64,000 bases of DNA. It comes from Litoditis marina. Lineage: Eukaryota > Nematoda > Chromadorea > Rhabditida > Rhabditidae. Positions 23,805-36,110 of the stretch are shown in pieces. The notes under the pieces are model-generated. The model had not been told where the DNA came from, ran no database searches, and saw only the letters and a list, made by a program, of their open reading frames with translations. The DNA lies in the NCBI GenBank assembly GCA_964036275.1, contig OZ038434.1, forward strand, positions 24,225,413 to 24,289,412. Direction: 5' to 3'. Each line of letters begins with the position of its first letter. The first letter of the stretch is position 1. A program made the position numbers and the translations under genes.

Positions 23805-23965
23805 CGGCGAGAGAGTGTGAGAAATGAGAGACGCCAGACGTTATAAGGTGAGAGAGTGTTGGGAAATGAGAGACGCCCAGACGTTATAATGTGAGAGAGT
23901 ATGGGAAATGAGAGACGCCAGACGTTATAATGTGAGAGAGTATGGGAAATGAGAGACGCCAGACG
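23805..23965 (+). repeat. 45-bp minisatellite
   Basis: Nearly four units of GTGAGAGAGTRTGGGAAATG plus GAGACGCCAGACGTTATAA. It resembles the 6.3-kb minisatellite core (GGGAA...GAGACGC). Confidence 0.85.
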
Positions 23966-23969
23966 CTCT

Positions 23970-24745
23970 CATCAGGAAAGACTATATGGGAATGACAAAT
24001 TGGTCGTTGTAGTTTGATATCGAGATGGCCCGTAATTATTAGATTTCGACCTTAAACGGGTTCAAACACTGCGGGAAAGATCAACATATATACTGTATAT
24101 ATATGGTTGCTTTGAAAAAAGCAAACACTATAACCTTCGAGGTGTTTGAAAGTGAGTTTACCAGTATTCTAAAACTTCGAAAAACTTGAAATACTTTTCA
24201 GAAACAAGAAAAAGCGAAGTTTTGAACGTTTCTTTTAAACTGTCGCGTTTCGAGTATCAACCTCCAAAACATTTGAACACCTTTTTTGTATTCACTCTCA
24301 ATAGCCACTACCAAACTTTACAAAACAACTACATGTGTAATACTTTATTCAGACAATTAGCTGTAATACAGTGTTAATGCGTAGCACAGTTGATGGTAGG
24401 TCACAGTAGATTTTCGATCACAGCACAAATATCAAAAATCGATAGTGTCATCACAAAAATATCAAGAAAAATCAATAATTCATCACATTTGAATGGTACT
24501 AGAAGTGCCGAATAGCTTGAGTCGAGAGAGGTAGATCAAAAATCAAAAGAGGCGAGTAGGTCAAATGGACAAGATAGTTACGGTAGGTCAAATCGATACC
24601 AGGATTACGATAGATCAAAAGATCCGGGTAGGTCAAATCGAAGCCAGGGTTACGGTAGTAGAAATCGACACATTTTCAGCTGCACGGCACCTCCAATCAC
24701 AGTGGGCGGAAATCATCACACGAACATCACGCTGAAATAGGGAGG
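23970..24745. other. Intergenic, no gene recognised
   Basis: Contains repeated GTAGGTCAAATCGA / GTAGATCAAAA motifs at 24,525-24,665 with about 30-50 bp spacing; no exon seen. Confidence 0.4.
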
Positions 24746-24755
24746 TTTGTGTTCT

Positions 24756-25080
24756 TTCTCTCTCTCTCTCTCTCTCTCTCTTTCTATTCCTCTCTCTCTC
24801 GTTCTTTCTTCATTATTATTTCTCTCCCTCTCTATTCTTCTCTCTCTATTTTCTCTCACTCGATTTCTTTCCATGTTCCTCCTCTCTCCCCCTCTTGCTT
24901 TCTCTCTCTCTGCTCCACTACCTCCTCGCTCTCTCTCTCTCTCTACAACCCCTCTTTTCTCTCTCTGTCACTTCCTCTCTTTCATCCCTCCCTCTCTCTC
25001 TCCCCTCTCCCTCTCTCTCTCCCTCCAAATTGCCCTATTTTCCCCTGACCAAACGTAATTTGTCTTCTCTCTCTCTTCGA
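24756..25080. repeat. CT-rich tract
   Basis: Interrupted TCTCTC runs; overlapping Ser/Leu frames are artefacts. Confidence 0.9.
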
Positions 25081-25564
25081 ATCATCTAATAGCCAACAAT
25101 CCAGCATAACACACATGAATAACTCTCCCTCACGAGGCCAAAAACCAAACAATCACAAATTTTAACACCATATTTATTATATTTATATTTTACAAGTGAA
25201 TATGAAACTATCACCATACTTCTACTTACTAGCATTGATTACCACACAGCAAGAAATGGTTCTTCTGACTGATTTGAAAACTGTCCGAAGAGTTTAAAGA
25301 TTAAAGTTCGATTCGAACAAAATTCAAACTACTAGCCAAAACAGGTTTCTTCGTAATTTTATATATAAAAGAAATCTATATTTTCTTAATAGAGCCAGAA
25401 AACTAACCTTTTATGAGGATTTGAAGAGGTTTTTCTATCCAAAAGGTCAAAGACCAAAGGTCGAAAAGACCAAAGAAGTAGGGAAATGAAGTTACATTTC
25501 TGAAAGTATAGGGAATGAGGAGCGGTAATCCTTTCAAGGAATTAACTAGCGGAAACGGGAAGAG

Positions 25565-25581
25565 TGGAGGAGAGAGAGAGA

Positions 25582-25659
<78 letters not shown>

Positions 25660-26020
25660 CCACAAAATAAAGAGCTACCAACAGATAAAAAGACATTGAG
25701 ATAGGTAAGCGAAATTATAGGAAAACACGAAAAGAGAAAGATACAGCAAGATAGAAAGAGGGAGAGAAGAAAAAAGAGGAAAAGCGGATGAATGGAAAAT
25801 AAGAGGAAGAGAGAGGATAAGAGATTGAGGAGGAAAGATATGGATATATGAAAAAGACGAATAAAACAGTGAAAAAGCAAAGAGGTAAGAGAAAATGAAG
25901 AGAAGGTGAAAAGAGAAGGAATAGAATAGAGAGAGAGCCAAAGAGAGTAAAGGAAATAAAGAGAGAGAGAGAGAGAGAGAGATAGAGAGAGAAAGAGAGA
26001 CAAAGAGAGAATAAGAGGGG
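25565..26020. repeat. GA-rich tract
   Basis: Two GAGAGA blocks (25,565-25,660 and 25,960-26,010) joined by purine-rich sequence. Confidence 0.9.
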
Positions 26021-26370
26021 GGGTTGATCCCCTTAGCAGTGACCTCCCATAGTGCCATCTGTCGCACCAGCTGTCATCAGATATTCCACGCGAGACCAAT
26101 TGACACAGCGAAATAAACGAACAAGAGAGGATTACTAGTGAAACTACTGGTACCGGTGTGAATACAAGTTCAGACTACAGATAGTTTTACTAGTACAATT
26201 ACCGGTTACGCTACAGCAAAAACTCGAGTATAGTAATATTTGTGAAAAAATACAACTTATTAGTAAGGTAAAATTGGTATAAATTCAAGTAGAATTACAG
26301 AAACTAGTAGAATTATATGTAAAAATAAGAGTGCTGTTCAAAAAGTATAACTCAAACTCCATACTTCAGA

Positions 26371-26536
26371 TACGTATGCTAGAAGATCCCGGCACCTTCA
26401 TCCCATCCTGCGTCTCCTCAAACAGACGCTATTTCTCTGCCCTAACATCCCGCCGGGATGTAAGAGACAAGAAATAGTGAGACAGAGCGAGAGACGCAGG
26501 ATTGGATAAAGGTGCCGGGGTCTTCTAGCATACGTA
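26371..26536. mobile_element. MITE, family B
   Basis: Best-preserved copy: TACGTATGCTAGAAGATCCC at one end and its inverse at the other, with CTGCGTCTCC / GAGACGCAGG inner arms. Confidence 0.8.
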
Positions 26537-26790
26537 CGGCTAAAATAATAACTTTTCTCCAGCGAAGTTGTCCAGAAAAACTCATAGAATCTACTATTTT
26601 CTAGCCCATCTTGGAAAAGTTGCCGTTTGTCCATGCAAAATTATCAGTTTTCGTTTTAAATGGAGAAATTTGTTTTCTTAGAATAATCTCGCCTCACTGG
26701 TGTTTGGTTAGTGGTTAGCACAGTTGAGATGCACAAAAAAAAGACAAGAAGAACTGCACCGATTCTCTTCTAAAAAACCACCGAAACCTC

Positions 26791-26914
26791 TTTAAAGAAT
26801 GACGATTGTGCTCCAATATCAACGCTTCAGTCCTTCAAACTGCAATACATTTTTCAATTGCAGTTTAAAGGACCGTTGACACGGGATTGGTTCACATAAT
26901 CGTCCTTCTTTAAG
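26791..26914. mobile_element. MITE, family A
   Basis: About 120-bp palindromic element: TTTAAAGAAkGACGATTaTG, CAGTCCTTYAAACTGCAAT, then the inverted halves. One of 12 copies in the window. Confidence 0.8.
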
Positions 26915-27204
26915 TAAGAATCTTATACGAAACGGAAACGATTTACTAATAGCAGTTCTATTTTGAGCAACATCAAACATTTGCAACAAAGTACAAGTTT
27001 TAGATATGCACGAAATACATATTCTATAAAAACTACACTTCATTCTATGTTATGTAAAATTCATTTAATTAGTTTATATTTATGTAAATATGTAAATATT
27101 TTAGTAAAGAGAGAAAAATAGACCGGAAGGGACAAGTCTTGGCCTCGGGCGATTGTGCGAGACACTATTACACCGGAAGGAGGGAGGGAGGAAGAACAGG
27201 TGGT

Positions 27205-27206
27205 CT

Positions 27207-27244
<38 letters not shown>

Positions 27245-27310
27245 GGGGAGAGAGATAGAGAGAGAGAGAGAGACATAGAGAGAGTGTGAGGTGGGAGAGA
27301 TAGGGAGAGA
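27205..27310. repeat. GA-rich tract
   Basis: GAGAGA repeat with short interruptions. Confidence 0.85.
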
Positions 27311-27334
27311 TTAGAAAAATATATATAGGTGAAG

Positions 27335-27460
27335 TCCATACTATATCTAACCGGGGTTTCGGTAACCTAGCCGGTTTTTCGAAATCCCTTTTTTCAGGTT
27401 ACCTTACTAGGTAATCGGTTGGTATTGGTGAACTAAAATGAAAGACCGGTTACATTTAAA
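27335..27460. mobile_element. GGTTACC-family element, family C (partial)
   Basis: TATATCTAACCGGGGTTTC, GGTAACCTAGCC and AATCGGTTGGT match one arm of family C elements at 37-45 kb. Confidence 0.55.
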
Positions 27461-28021
27461 TCGAACAATTTGACATAACTTCTCAGAACTTCCATAAAAG
27501 ACATACATAAAAGACATTCTCTAATTTGGCAAAAGTGCGACAAGGTAAACGAGAGAAAGAAAGAGAAAATGAGAAAATAAACAAAGAGGAGGATAGAGAG
27601 GAAGTGATGAATAAAACTAATAGAAAAGTAAACAAAGACAAAATATGCATATTTTGTTCTAAATAAGCAAAATTATGTATGTTTTGTTCAATATAATAGT
27701 AATTATGTACATTTTGTTCAGATAAATAACGTAATATGTATGTTTTGTTCCATATTTTAGGGGAAATGATTAATTTAGGCGGTTGTTTACGAAAAACAGA
27801 GGCGCGGCGCATTTCGAATGACAAACAAAGGCGGGAAAATATGGCTGGCATTTTGCCAGGGGGAGAGAGAGAGAAGTTAAGAGGAGAGGGAACAGAGAAA
27901 TGGAGGGTAGAAAAATGGGAAACGAAATATTTCGAAATAGGGGGAGAGAGAGAAAAGAGGAGAATAGAATAGAGAGACAGAGAAATATACGGTAGCGAGA
28001 GGGAAATAGTGAGAGAAACCA

Positions 28022-28029
<8 letters not shown>

Positions 28030-28065
<36 letters not shown>

Positions 28066-28066
28066 G

Positions 28067-28116
<50 letters not shown>

Positions 28117-28125
28117 GGGGGAGGC
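28030..28125. repeat. GA-rich tract
   Basis: Near-pure GAGAGA with two GGGGG interruptions. Confidence 0.9.
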
Positions 28126-28137
28126 AGAGAAAAGGGC

Positions 28138-28275
28138 CGATTATATATCGATTCGGTTTTTGGTAACCCGATTTCGGGTTAGCCGAAGAGATAACCCGAA
28201 AGTAACCAAAATGTACAACTTGGCTACCTTCCAAACTGACGGTGAAAATCAAAACTTCTGTGAGGGGTAACCGGT
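28138..28275. mobile_element. GGTTACC-family element, family C (partial)
   Basis: GGTTTTTGGTAACCCG, GGGTTAGCCGA, AACCCGAAAGTAACC and GGTAACCGGTG arms around a short centre. Confidence 0.5.
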
Positions 28276-28329
28276 GTTTTACACAAACAGATTGAGAGAG
28301 TGAAGTGAAGAAATGTTAAAGAAGAAAGG

Positions 28330-28406
28330 GATGATAGATGAGAAAGAGAGAGGAAAAGTTAAAGAAGAGAGGGATGATAGATGAGAGAGAGAGAGAGGAA
28401 AAGTAG

Positions 28407-28443
<37 letters not shown>

Positions 28444-28616
28444 AGAGAGTGAGAGAGAGAGACGAGTTAGACAAAAAAGAGAGAGGAAATGTAGAAGAAA
28501 TAGAGAGAGAGAAAGTGGTGTTGTTCCCGGCCAATCTCTTTCCTATGAAGACAGTGCAGAGAGAGAGAGAGAGAGAAAGAGACAGACAACATTGACAGAG
28601 ATCAAGAGACAGACAG

Positions 28617-28684
<68 letters not shown>

Positions 28685-28720
28685 AGACAGAGAGAGAAAG
28701 AGAAGAAAAGTATCCAAGAG
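28330..28720. repeat. GA-rich tract with duplicated unique insert
   Basis: GAGAGA runs. The block AGAGAAAGTGGTGTTGTTCC plus SCCAATC occurs twice (28,506 and 28,720). Confidence 0.8.
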
Positions 28721-28759
28721 AGAGAAAGTGGTGTTGTTCCCTGCCAATCGATTCCCTAC

Positions 28760-29180
28760 TGGGGGCCCATTAGGGACCCAACTTGGCAGATTGCTGGAAT
28801 GGCCACGGGCTGTGACGTCACAAGTATTGGAGAAAATAGAAAAAAACTTCAAAAATAAATATATAGAAACTTTCCTTTTTTGGAATGAACGCCAGATTTT
28901 TTAAAGGTTCTTGAAAAAAGCGGCACTTGTGACTTGTGACACCACAAATTTGATAAATATTCCGGAAAATGGAGAAAAAAGGCAAAAACGCCAGTTGTTT
29001 CGGAAATTCTAACAAAAAAGACAGGTTTTCAAACTTCACTCCACAAATATTGAGGAATTGTATTTCAAAAACTCTAACAAAATGGCCAGGTCTTCTGAAA
29101 ATTATAGCAAAATGCCATTCCAAAGCTATCTTTCATTCTTATTTGTATGCAATCGGTTTTTTGTTCGGTCTAAATTAGGT
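28760..29180. other. Intergenic, repeated non-coding blocks
   Basis: AAC(G)CCAG and TTGTGAC motifs recur at roughly 100-bp spacing in imperfect direct repeats; no gene recognised. Confidence 0.35.
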
Positions 29181-30029
29181 CATAGTGGTGTATGAATACG
29201 TTTTTTCTTTTCATAATTTGAATCACAAAACATAAAATGTTGTTATACACTGAATGTTTGTAGTTTGATCAATCACGTTGTTTTCGGACAAAATTCGTAA
29301 TTTACGTGTGTCGAGTTCAAACTACAATTTAGCTATGCAGATATTCTAGAAGATTTTCTATTCTGAACCACTAAATTCTAGAAGACCAAACGACGAGACA
29401 CAGCTACAAAAATCATCAAACAATATTTTTAAATATCTTATTCAAAATATCTAATCCAAGTAAGACGACACGTTTTATTCATGTTTACTTTTCACTTTTT
29501 TCTATTTTATATTCTGCTCTTTCGAGAGGATTCCAAAAATTGAGATAAACTCATAATTTTTCGTCTGCACGGAAATCTTTAGTAAAAGGCGAAAGATTTT
29601 CACGGTTAAATGCAGACGAAACAGAGATATCAAAACTTTAGAGATGGAATGACTAACGTCTAGTTGTGTCGTACTTAATATTGGTTAATTAGATAGTGTG
29701 CATGGTGAGCGAGAGATGAGAGAGCGCAGACTTTTCGCTGTGTTTTCGTGGGTTTTGGGGAACTACAACGTGTTTCACTATTTCGTTCGCTCTTTCCAAA
29801 CAAAACCTATACGGTGTATCTTACCCTCGCCCTCTGTGTTTGTAGTTTCATCCCGTTTATTCTTCGTATCAAACTATAACCAACTTTTGGTCAATCCCTA
29901 TTGCTAATAGTAGTACGGAAAAAAAGAATAACACATGTTCTGATAGTGTTAATGTCTTCTCATTAAAAGTTAAGCAAATCACTTTTGTAATTTGATCTCG
30001 TTATTTGCCGTAACTCACGAAATTCGAAC

Positions 30030-30225
30030 GAAACACATTTATGAACTTCTGTCTCTTGCCGGACTCGAACCTGAGAGCAAAATATTCGTAGCAGGGCGCT
30101 AACCTCTGCGCTATTAGTGCACATAACCAGAAAGCTTTGGAATCGAAGACATGTGTGCGTACACAGCGGAATTTGAGATATACAGTACCCTCGCGCATTT
30201 CCGTTGGCGACTACTATAGGCTTGC
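30030..30225 (-). mobile_element. tRNA-derived SINE-like element
   Basis: Minus strand: GTACTGTATATCTCAAATTC leader, TAGCGCAGAGGTTAGCG A box and CAGGTTCGAGTCCGG B box. Confidence 0.7.
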
Positions 30226-30330
30226 TTTGAACGTAGGAACTAGGGACCGAGTTAAAAAATGCGATCGAGTTTCCGAAAAAAAAACCCGAGTTTTTCGAGT
30301 TTCGAGTCAATGTCGAATTTCTAGTTCGGC

Positions 30331-30450
30331 TTTAAAGTAGCACGATTATGTGAACCAATCCCGAGACATCGGTCCTTTAAACTACAATTGAAAATGTATT
30401 TCAGTTTAAAGGACTGAACCGTTGAGATTGAACCACATAATCGTCCTTTT
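30331..30450. mobile_element. MITE, family A
   Basis: TTTAAAGTAGCACGATTATG to CACATAATCGTCCTTTTA, directly downstream of a TTCGAG patch (30,280-30,330). Confidence 0.8.
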
Positions 30451-30622
30451 ATGCGTTACGAACACCAAACGAAGTTATGGTGGTACACAGTGAAACTAAA
30501 ATATACAGTATCTTGGTTTTTCTTCGGCGAAAAATATTGTCAAATACACACATAAGTACAGAATAGAACAAAATACAAGATGTGAATCTTCATTTCTCTC
30601 ATCTTCATTGTAGTTTGTAGTC

Positions 30623-33600
30623 TTAGGCGTGTTTCTTCTGCCTGTCGGGACACTTACAGTAACCCGCGTCCTCTCCGGGAGATCCCTGCTCACCGTAGTT
30701 ACCGATTCCACCTGGGAATCCGTCGGCTCCTGGAAAAAACATGTTTAATATATTAATGTAATATTAAATGAATGACATTTATAACTATGTAATTGCAAGT
30801 TAACTCGGAAAGTTAGCAAAGTTGGCTTTAGGCAGTTATTATCCATGCGACCCGGTCAGACTTCGACGAGAGAGCATGTAGGTCGAATAGACGCAGACTG
30901 TTGGAAACTGTCTGCCATCTCAGTGATCTTCATGCTCTCTGGCCTATATAAGCAAGGTGAATCTAACAATGGAGTCGCTCAAGAAAAAAAACTGGCTCAG
31001 AATGTAGTTGTTGTTATTTTCTGCTGTGTTTGTCGTTTGACCTTATAGTTTTTCGGTTGAAATCTGGGAAGTATGCTACTCGGATAAAACACTACTCTGC
31101 TCTGTCATTTCCTCTAGGACTAGTATTGTAGTCTGTAGTCTGCTGTCAAACCAACCTGGCTTGCCCTGTGGTCCGCCGGGTCCCTCCTTTCCGGGTGATC
31201 CGGGCTGTCCGGGGCTTCCGGTATTTCCGGAGAAGCCTTTAGGTCCGACCAGACCGCGGAGACCTGAAAAGTGATTGTAAATACAAAAAAGTTAGTTTCA
31301 ACCGATTTTTTGTGTTGAACTGTAATCAACTGTTCTCAAGCTATGAAGTAACCGGCAAAACACTATAATACTGACACAATAAATAATAAAAGACAACATT
31401 CAACGTTTTTCCGTTCACTGAGGGTTGTGTTTCATTTTCGATTCAGACACAACAATTGTTAAAGACTAAGCATTTTGAATGTTTCATATTTGAGGTGAGT
31501 ATTTGAATTTGTATAACTAATCTTACTCTTACACAATACTTGATCTGAGATACTTTTCTTTCGAGAAGAAATAACCAACCGGGCGGTCCGCTGGGTCCCT
31601 TTTCTCCGCGGACTCCATCCTGACCGGGCATTCCCTGAAAACATCAAAAGTCATCAGAAAAAAAGCCCAACCGGTTATATAACTTTTTGAAAACCTCAGA
31701 AGAAGCTGCTGCTACAAAGATCTGTGATATGCTTGTGAAACATGCATTCCTGTTGGGAATACGGGCCACGCGCGACTGGGAATCGCTGGTCCGTATTCCC
31801 AACAGGAATGCATGTTTCACAAGCAGTTCTCTCCCCCCTCCCTCCAAGAAGTTTCTCGCATGTCACTGGATCAATGCCATAAGAGCATTCGATAGTCCAC
31901 CATGAAGTCTTCTATGAAGGAAAGGGACCAAGACCTCAGAAGAAGCTGCTGCTACAAAGATCTGTGATATGCTTGTGAAACATGCATTCCTGTTGGGAAT
32001 ACGGGCCACGCGCGACTGGGAATCGCTGGTCCGTATTCCCAACAGGAATGCATGTTTCACAAGCAGTTCTCTCCCCCCTCCCTCCAAGAAGTTTCTCGCA
32101 TGTCACTGGATCAATGCCATAAGAGCAATCGATAGTCCACCATGAAGTCTTCTATGAAGGAAAGGGACCAAGACCTTAGAAGAAGCTGCTGCTACAAAGA
32201 TCTGTGATATGTATGATGATCACCGCCTCGGAACGAAGCGAAGTGAATGAATAAATATGTGAAAAAAAATGTGAAATATGAGGATGTGTTATCAAAGTCG
32301 CCATTCTCCCCATAAAGACAGAAGGGGGTTCGATTGACTGAGCGATGCGGGGCGAGCGGTCGTTGAATATCTGCCAGCAGTTGAGAGAGTGAGTAGATCA
32401 ATGATACGCAGACTGGTTGGCCCCTCGCCAAACCCCGTCCCATACAAAATCGATGGTACGGTGTCCACAACGGCTTGACAAATCCTATAGAGACTAGAAT
32501 TCTATAGCGCATGCTTTCAATTCGATCTGCTGAATCAGTCAAACTTCAACTCGACCCTGTTCACTCCTGGTGGCGTAGCAATCCCTCCAATCTCATGAGA
32601 AGTTGATATGAGTTTCTCATGAGATACCTTATGAGCTACTCGTGAACTCTCAATGTTGTAGCATAGCAATCAATAGAATCTCATGAGAAGCTCATTGGAA
32701 TACCTCATGAGGTGTCTTAGGAGATTTTTGAGGGATTGCTACGCCGCCTGACAGTTACGGTACCAAGCGGTGTTTGTAGTTTGATCCTATGGTTTAAATG
32801 TGTTTGATAAAACTGAAACTAAGAATCATTTTTATCCACCTTTTCTCCTTCCTTTCCGGCCTCTCCGGAAGGTCCAGCCTCTCCAGGAGCGCCTGATCTT
32901 CCGTTTCCGCCGGGTCTTCCGGCCTCTCCGGAGGGTCCGTGGGCTCCGGGGAGACCCTGGGGACCGGGCTGACCGGGATAACCTAAATTCAAAGTAGATG
33001 GACTTAGTTAAATATGATATAATTTGAATATAGATGAAAGAAGTTCCGCTGAACTAAGTTTTTATTGTAGTCTAGGTTTGTGAACATTGTATCTGAGAAC
33101 CGGGCTGACCGAGATAATCTGAAGCAAAATGCAGTCAAACGAATCGATGAATACTTGTGATCAAACTTACAAAGTAGTTTTGACCTGTAAATTTATTTTC
33201 AAGTAGATTATGACCTGTAAAACGTGAAGGTTCTTGACATACTAGATCGACTTCAATGCCTCTTCAAACAGCTTCCAGCACTTTGCTACGGTTAACAGTC
33301 GAAGATCCAAGTGCATGATCTGATAGTACACGGAGTACACATAAGAGTGGAATAGACTATAACTCTTAACTAACCATCGGGTCCCTGTGGGCCGGGAGGA
33401 CAGACTCTGCAGCCGCTGCTGCTCACCTGCACCTGGGGGACGATGCCGGGAAGACCTGGCAAGGAATAAATTATAAATACATTTCAACAATTTTTCATTT
33501 ATTTTGCTCGTGTGTAGATCAAACAAACATATGGTGACCCCATACTTGTTGTTCGCAAGATTTGACCTACTGAGAGATGATATCGGGACATCTTCCTCGA

Positions 33601-34403
33601 TCCAAACTATCCTATCTAAGGCTACTCTTCTCACACAGACAATTTCCTGCCGAGTAACAAGCCACTTTTATAGTGCCCGCGCCGAGACAGTGCGCAGATC
33701 AGAGAGACGCAGACTGGCTCCGCCCGTCTGCTACCTCATTGATCTGCGTGCTGTCCCAATTTCGTAGCTGGCCCAATCGCAAAAAAGTGGCGCAACTGTA
33801 CTTGAGTATCGTGTAATCGAATGGGTCGTTTGATGTATGTGTTGACTACATGAACTCCATACCTTGCTCTCCGGGTTCTCCGGGGGTTCCGTTAAGTCCG
33901 TCCAGACCGTCCGTTCCCGGTCGGCCCTTGGGTCCAGCCGGACACAGGTTCATCTCATCGCAGTCTGCAAATAGGTCGTTTTGAATCACGTGTCGTACGT
34001 TACTCTTCACATTACTGTTTTCTAGTTTTTTCTCGTCATATTTCATTCGTAAACCAAGAATTGCCACCCTCTATATACGGTAGTCATTAAACAAGGACGA
34101 TTATGTGGTCCAATCACAACGCTTCAGTCCTTTAAACTGCAATACATGTTTCAATTGCAGTTTAAAGGACCGTTGACACGGGATCGGTCCGCATAATCGT
34201 CCTTCTTTAATAATAATGTTCATGTTACAATCTTTGAATAAACCATGAAACTAACTGCATTCTCCATCGATTTGTCTCTTGGCGACTCTTTTCTTCTGCC
34301 CGGGCACATTCCTACGGGCATCCTGCATCGAACCCCAGATGTTCTCCTGAAAAGTGGTACCCTGAATTTTCTAACTCTCTAACACTCTCCCACTCTCTTT
34401 TTG

Positions 34404-34434
<31 letters not shown>

Positions 34435-34851
34435 AATTCTTATTCTCGTTTTCTCTCTCTTTTCTCCTCTCGACTCTCGAATACCTCATGTAAACTTATT
34501 CTACTCTATAAATATACTTATCATAGTCGTTATAATTTTCCGACGAGAAAGTACGTTTTGTAGAGAAAAGACAGTTTCGTATTTCTAGTCACTCAGTTCA
34601 TTAGAGTGTTCATCACATGTATGTGTCATATTTCTCAATACTCTTATCTACCATTAAACAAAAGTACACATCAGAAAGTATGGCTACCGTAATCTCACCT
34701 GCATCACATTGAACTCGTCCATGTTGAGGGAGAGTCCGTTCTGGATCGATTGGACTTTGGAGATGAACATGGGGATGTAGACCAAAGTACAAACTACACA
34801 GATCGAGGAGAGACCAATGGCCGAGTAGGCCGCCAGACGACCAGACGACAT
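30623..34851 (-). CDS. Nematode cuticle collagen
   Basis: Eight coding exons on the minus strand: 34699-34851 (ATG at 34851), 34256-34346, 33863-33964, 33375-33455, 32840-32982, 31580-31634, 31156-31263, 30623-30729 (TAA). Phases agree throughout; 279 residues, a normal size for the family. Residues 1-60 form the cuticle-collagen N-terminal domain, with a membrane/signal-anchor segment ([19 protein letters not shown]). RVAKR at 71-75 fits the subtilisin-type processing site. Cys81, Cys83 and Cys89 precede a short Gly-X-Y block. A Ser/Val break with GCRVC separates it from the main Gly-X-Y region, and the protein ends [12 protein letters not shown]. The secreted chain would form disulphide-linked trimers in the cuticle. 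CAG lies two bases before ATG, as for a spliced-leader acceptor. Exon 5's donor (GTGGAT) is weak. Confidence 0.95.
31693..32216. repeat. 240-bp tandem duplication with 35-bp hairpin arms
   Basis: Two almost identical 240-bp units (31,693-31,932 and 31,933-32,172) plus a truncated third. Each has a perfect 35-nt inverted repeat (arms 31,730-31,764 and 31,791-31,825; 31,970-32,004 and 32,031-32,065) around a 26-nt loop. The array is in collagen intron 5. I saw one difference between the full units (GCATTCG/GCAATCG). Confidence 0.9.
32292..32490 (-). mobile_element. Dispersed repeat, family L
   Basis: GTCGCCATTCTCCCCATAAA to CCATACAAAATCGATGG, the same order as 13,317-13,515; inside collagen intron 5. 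Confidence 0.6.
32585..32750. mobile_element. Repeat, family G
   Basis: Alternating CTCATGAGA palindromes with TGTTGTAGCATAGCAAT and GATTGCTACGCCGCCTGA; inside collagen intron 5. Confidence 0.55.
33655..33790. mobile_element. Family M-like inverted-repeat element
   Basis: CAGATCAGAGAGACGCAGA ... CATTGATCTGCGTGCTGTC inverted arms in a collagen intron. A more degraded relative is at 30,855-30,960. Confidence 0.5.
34089..34210. mobile_element. MITE, family A
   Basis: AACAAGGACGATTATGTGG to CATAATCGTCCTTCTTTAA, in a collagen intron. Confidence 0.85.
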
Positions 34852-34852
34852 T

Positions 34853-35250
34853 TCTGGAAGGAGAGAGTGTGCGGAGAGAGGAGAGCGGTAGAGAAACAGA
34901 GAGAGAGGAGAGTGTGGGAAGCGAGGAGGGCGGTAGAGGAGCAGAGAGAGGAGAGAGTGTGGGAAGCGAGGAGGGCGGTAGAGAAGTAGAGGAAGGCGGA
35001 AGTATGGGAGGGGGAGGGGGCAGCGAATCAGAGAAAAGAGAGAGATTTGGAGGGCGGTAGAGAAACAGAGAAAAGGAAGAGTTCCGAAGCTGTAGAGAAC
35101 AACTTGGAAAAAGAAGTACTAAGAGAAACAATAGTAAGAGCGAGATGGAGAGTGCAGAAGATAGCGAAAGTGGGAGATGGAAAGATAGAGGGAAGAAAGA
35201 GAGAGAGATAGAGAGAGGGAGAGATAGAGAGAGGGAGAGATAGAGAGAGA
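34853..35250. repeat. GA-rich tract upstream of the collagen gene
   Basis: Purine-rich imperfect repeats (GGAGAGTGTGGGAAGCGAGG twice, AGGGCGGTAGAG four times) then GAGAGATA units. On the gene strand it gives a pyrimidine run ending in CTTCCAG two bases before the collagen ATG; any promoter function is inference. Confidence 0.7.
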
Positions 35251-35394
35251 ATGCTTGTATTAGCCGCTTGCTTTCGAAACGAAAGCGCTTGCGGTTGAAA
35301 TGCGATTGCGCAAGTATATATAGGGACCGCCCCCTATTAAAAAGAGGGGGGATGATAGCAAGTTCGGTAGGTGGAACCTGCCCTTAGGGGGTAT

Positions 35395-35803
35395 GATACA
35401 TAGAGAGAGACAGGGAGAGGGAGAGAGAGAGAGAGGGAGAGAGAGAGAGAGAAGCAGAGAGAGAGAGAGAGAGAGACAAATATCTTCTCTATCACTGTCT
35501 CTCTGCCTAACCCCTCTCTCTTTCGCTTTCCTCTCTCCCACTCTCTTTTTCTATTTCGCATCCCCCTTTTTTCATTCTCTCTTCTCTCTCTACTTGGTCT
35601 CTCCCCTTATCCCTCCCGCTCTCTTTCTTTCTACCCCGTCTTTCTTTCTCTCTCTCTCTCTCTCTCTCCTTCTCTTTTCATCTCTCTCTATCTATTTACC
35701 TCCACTCATTCTCTCTCACTTTTCCCTATCTTTCTTCCTTCTCCCTCCTCCTTCTCTCTCTCCCCCTCTCTCTCTTCCCTCTCTCATTCTCTCTTTCTCC
35801 CAT

Positions 35804-35840
<37 letters not shown>

Positions 35841-35895
35841 GTCTCTTTCTCTCTCTTTCTCTCTCTCTCTCTCTCCCTCTCTCTCTCCCTATCTT
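35395..35895. repeat. GA tract followed by CT tract
   Basis: GAGAGA to about 35,476, then TCTCTC to 35,890. The opposed purine and pyrimidine tracts could pair as a large imperfect inverted repeat. Confidence 0.85.
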
Positions 35896-36014
35896 TTATC
35901 TGATCGGGTATCGCGCCCGTCTCACTCCTGCGTACATTCGAAACAATCTGTTTCGTGTTCGAAAAACTTCTCGTATCCCATAACTCCCCCCATTTTAGCA
36001 CCAAAACAAGCATA

Positions 36015-36021
36015 CGATGGG

Positions 36022-36110
<89 letters not shown>

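Noticed and set aside
28316..28852. 178-codon minus frame
   Set aside because: Mostly GA tract; the non-repetitive parts are a duplicated insert, not exons.
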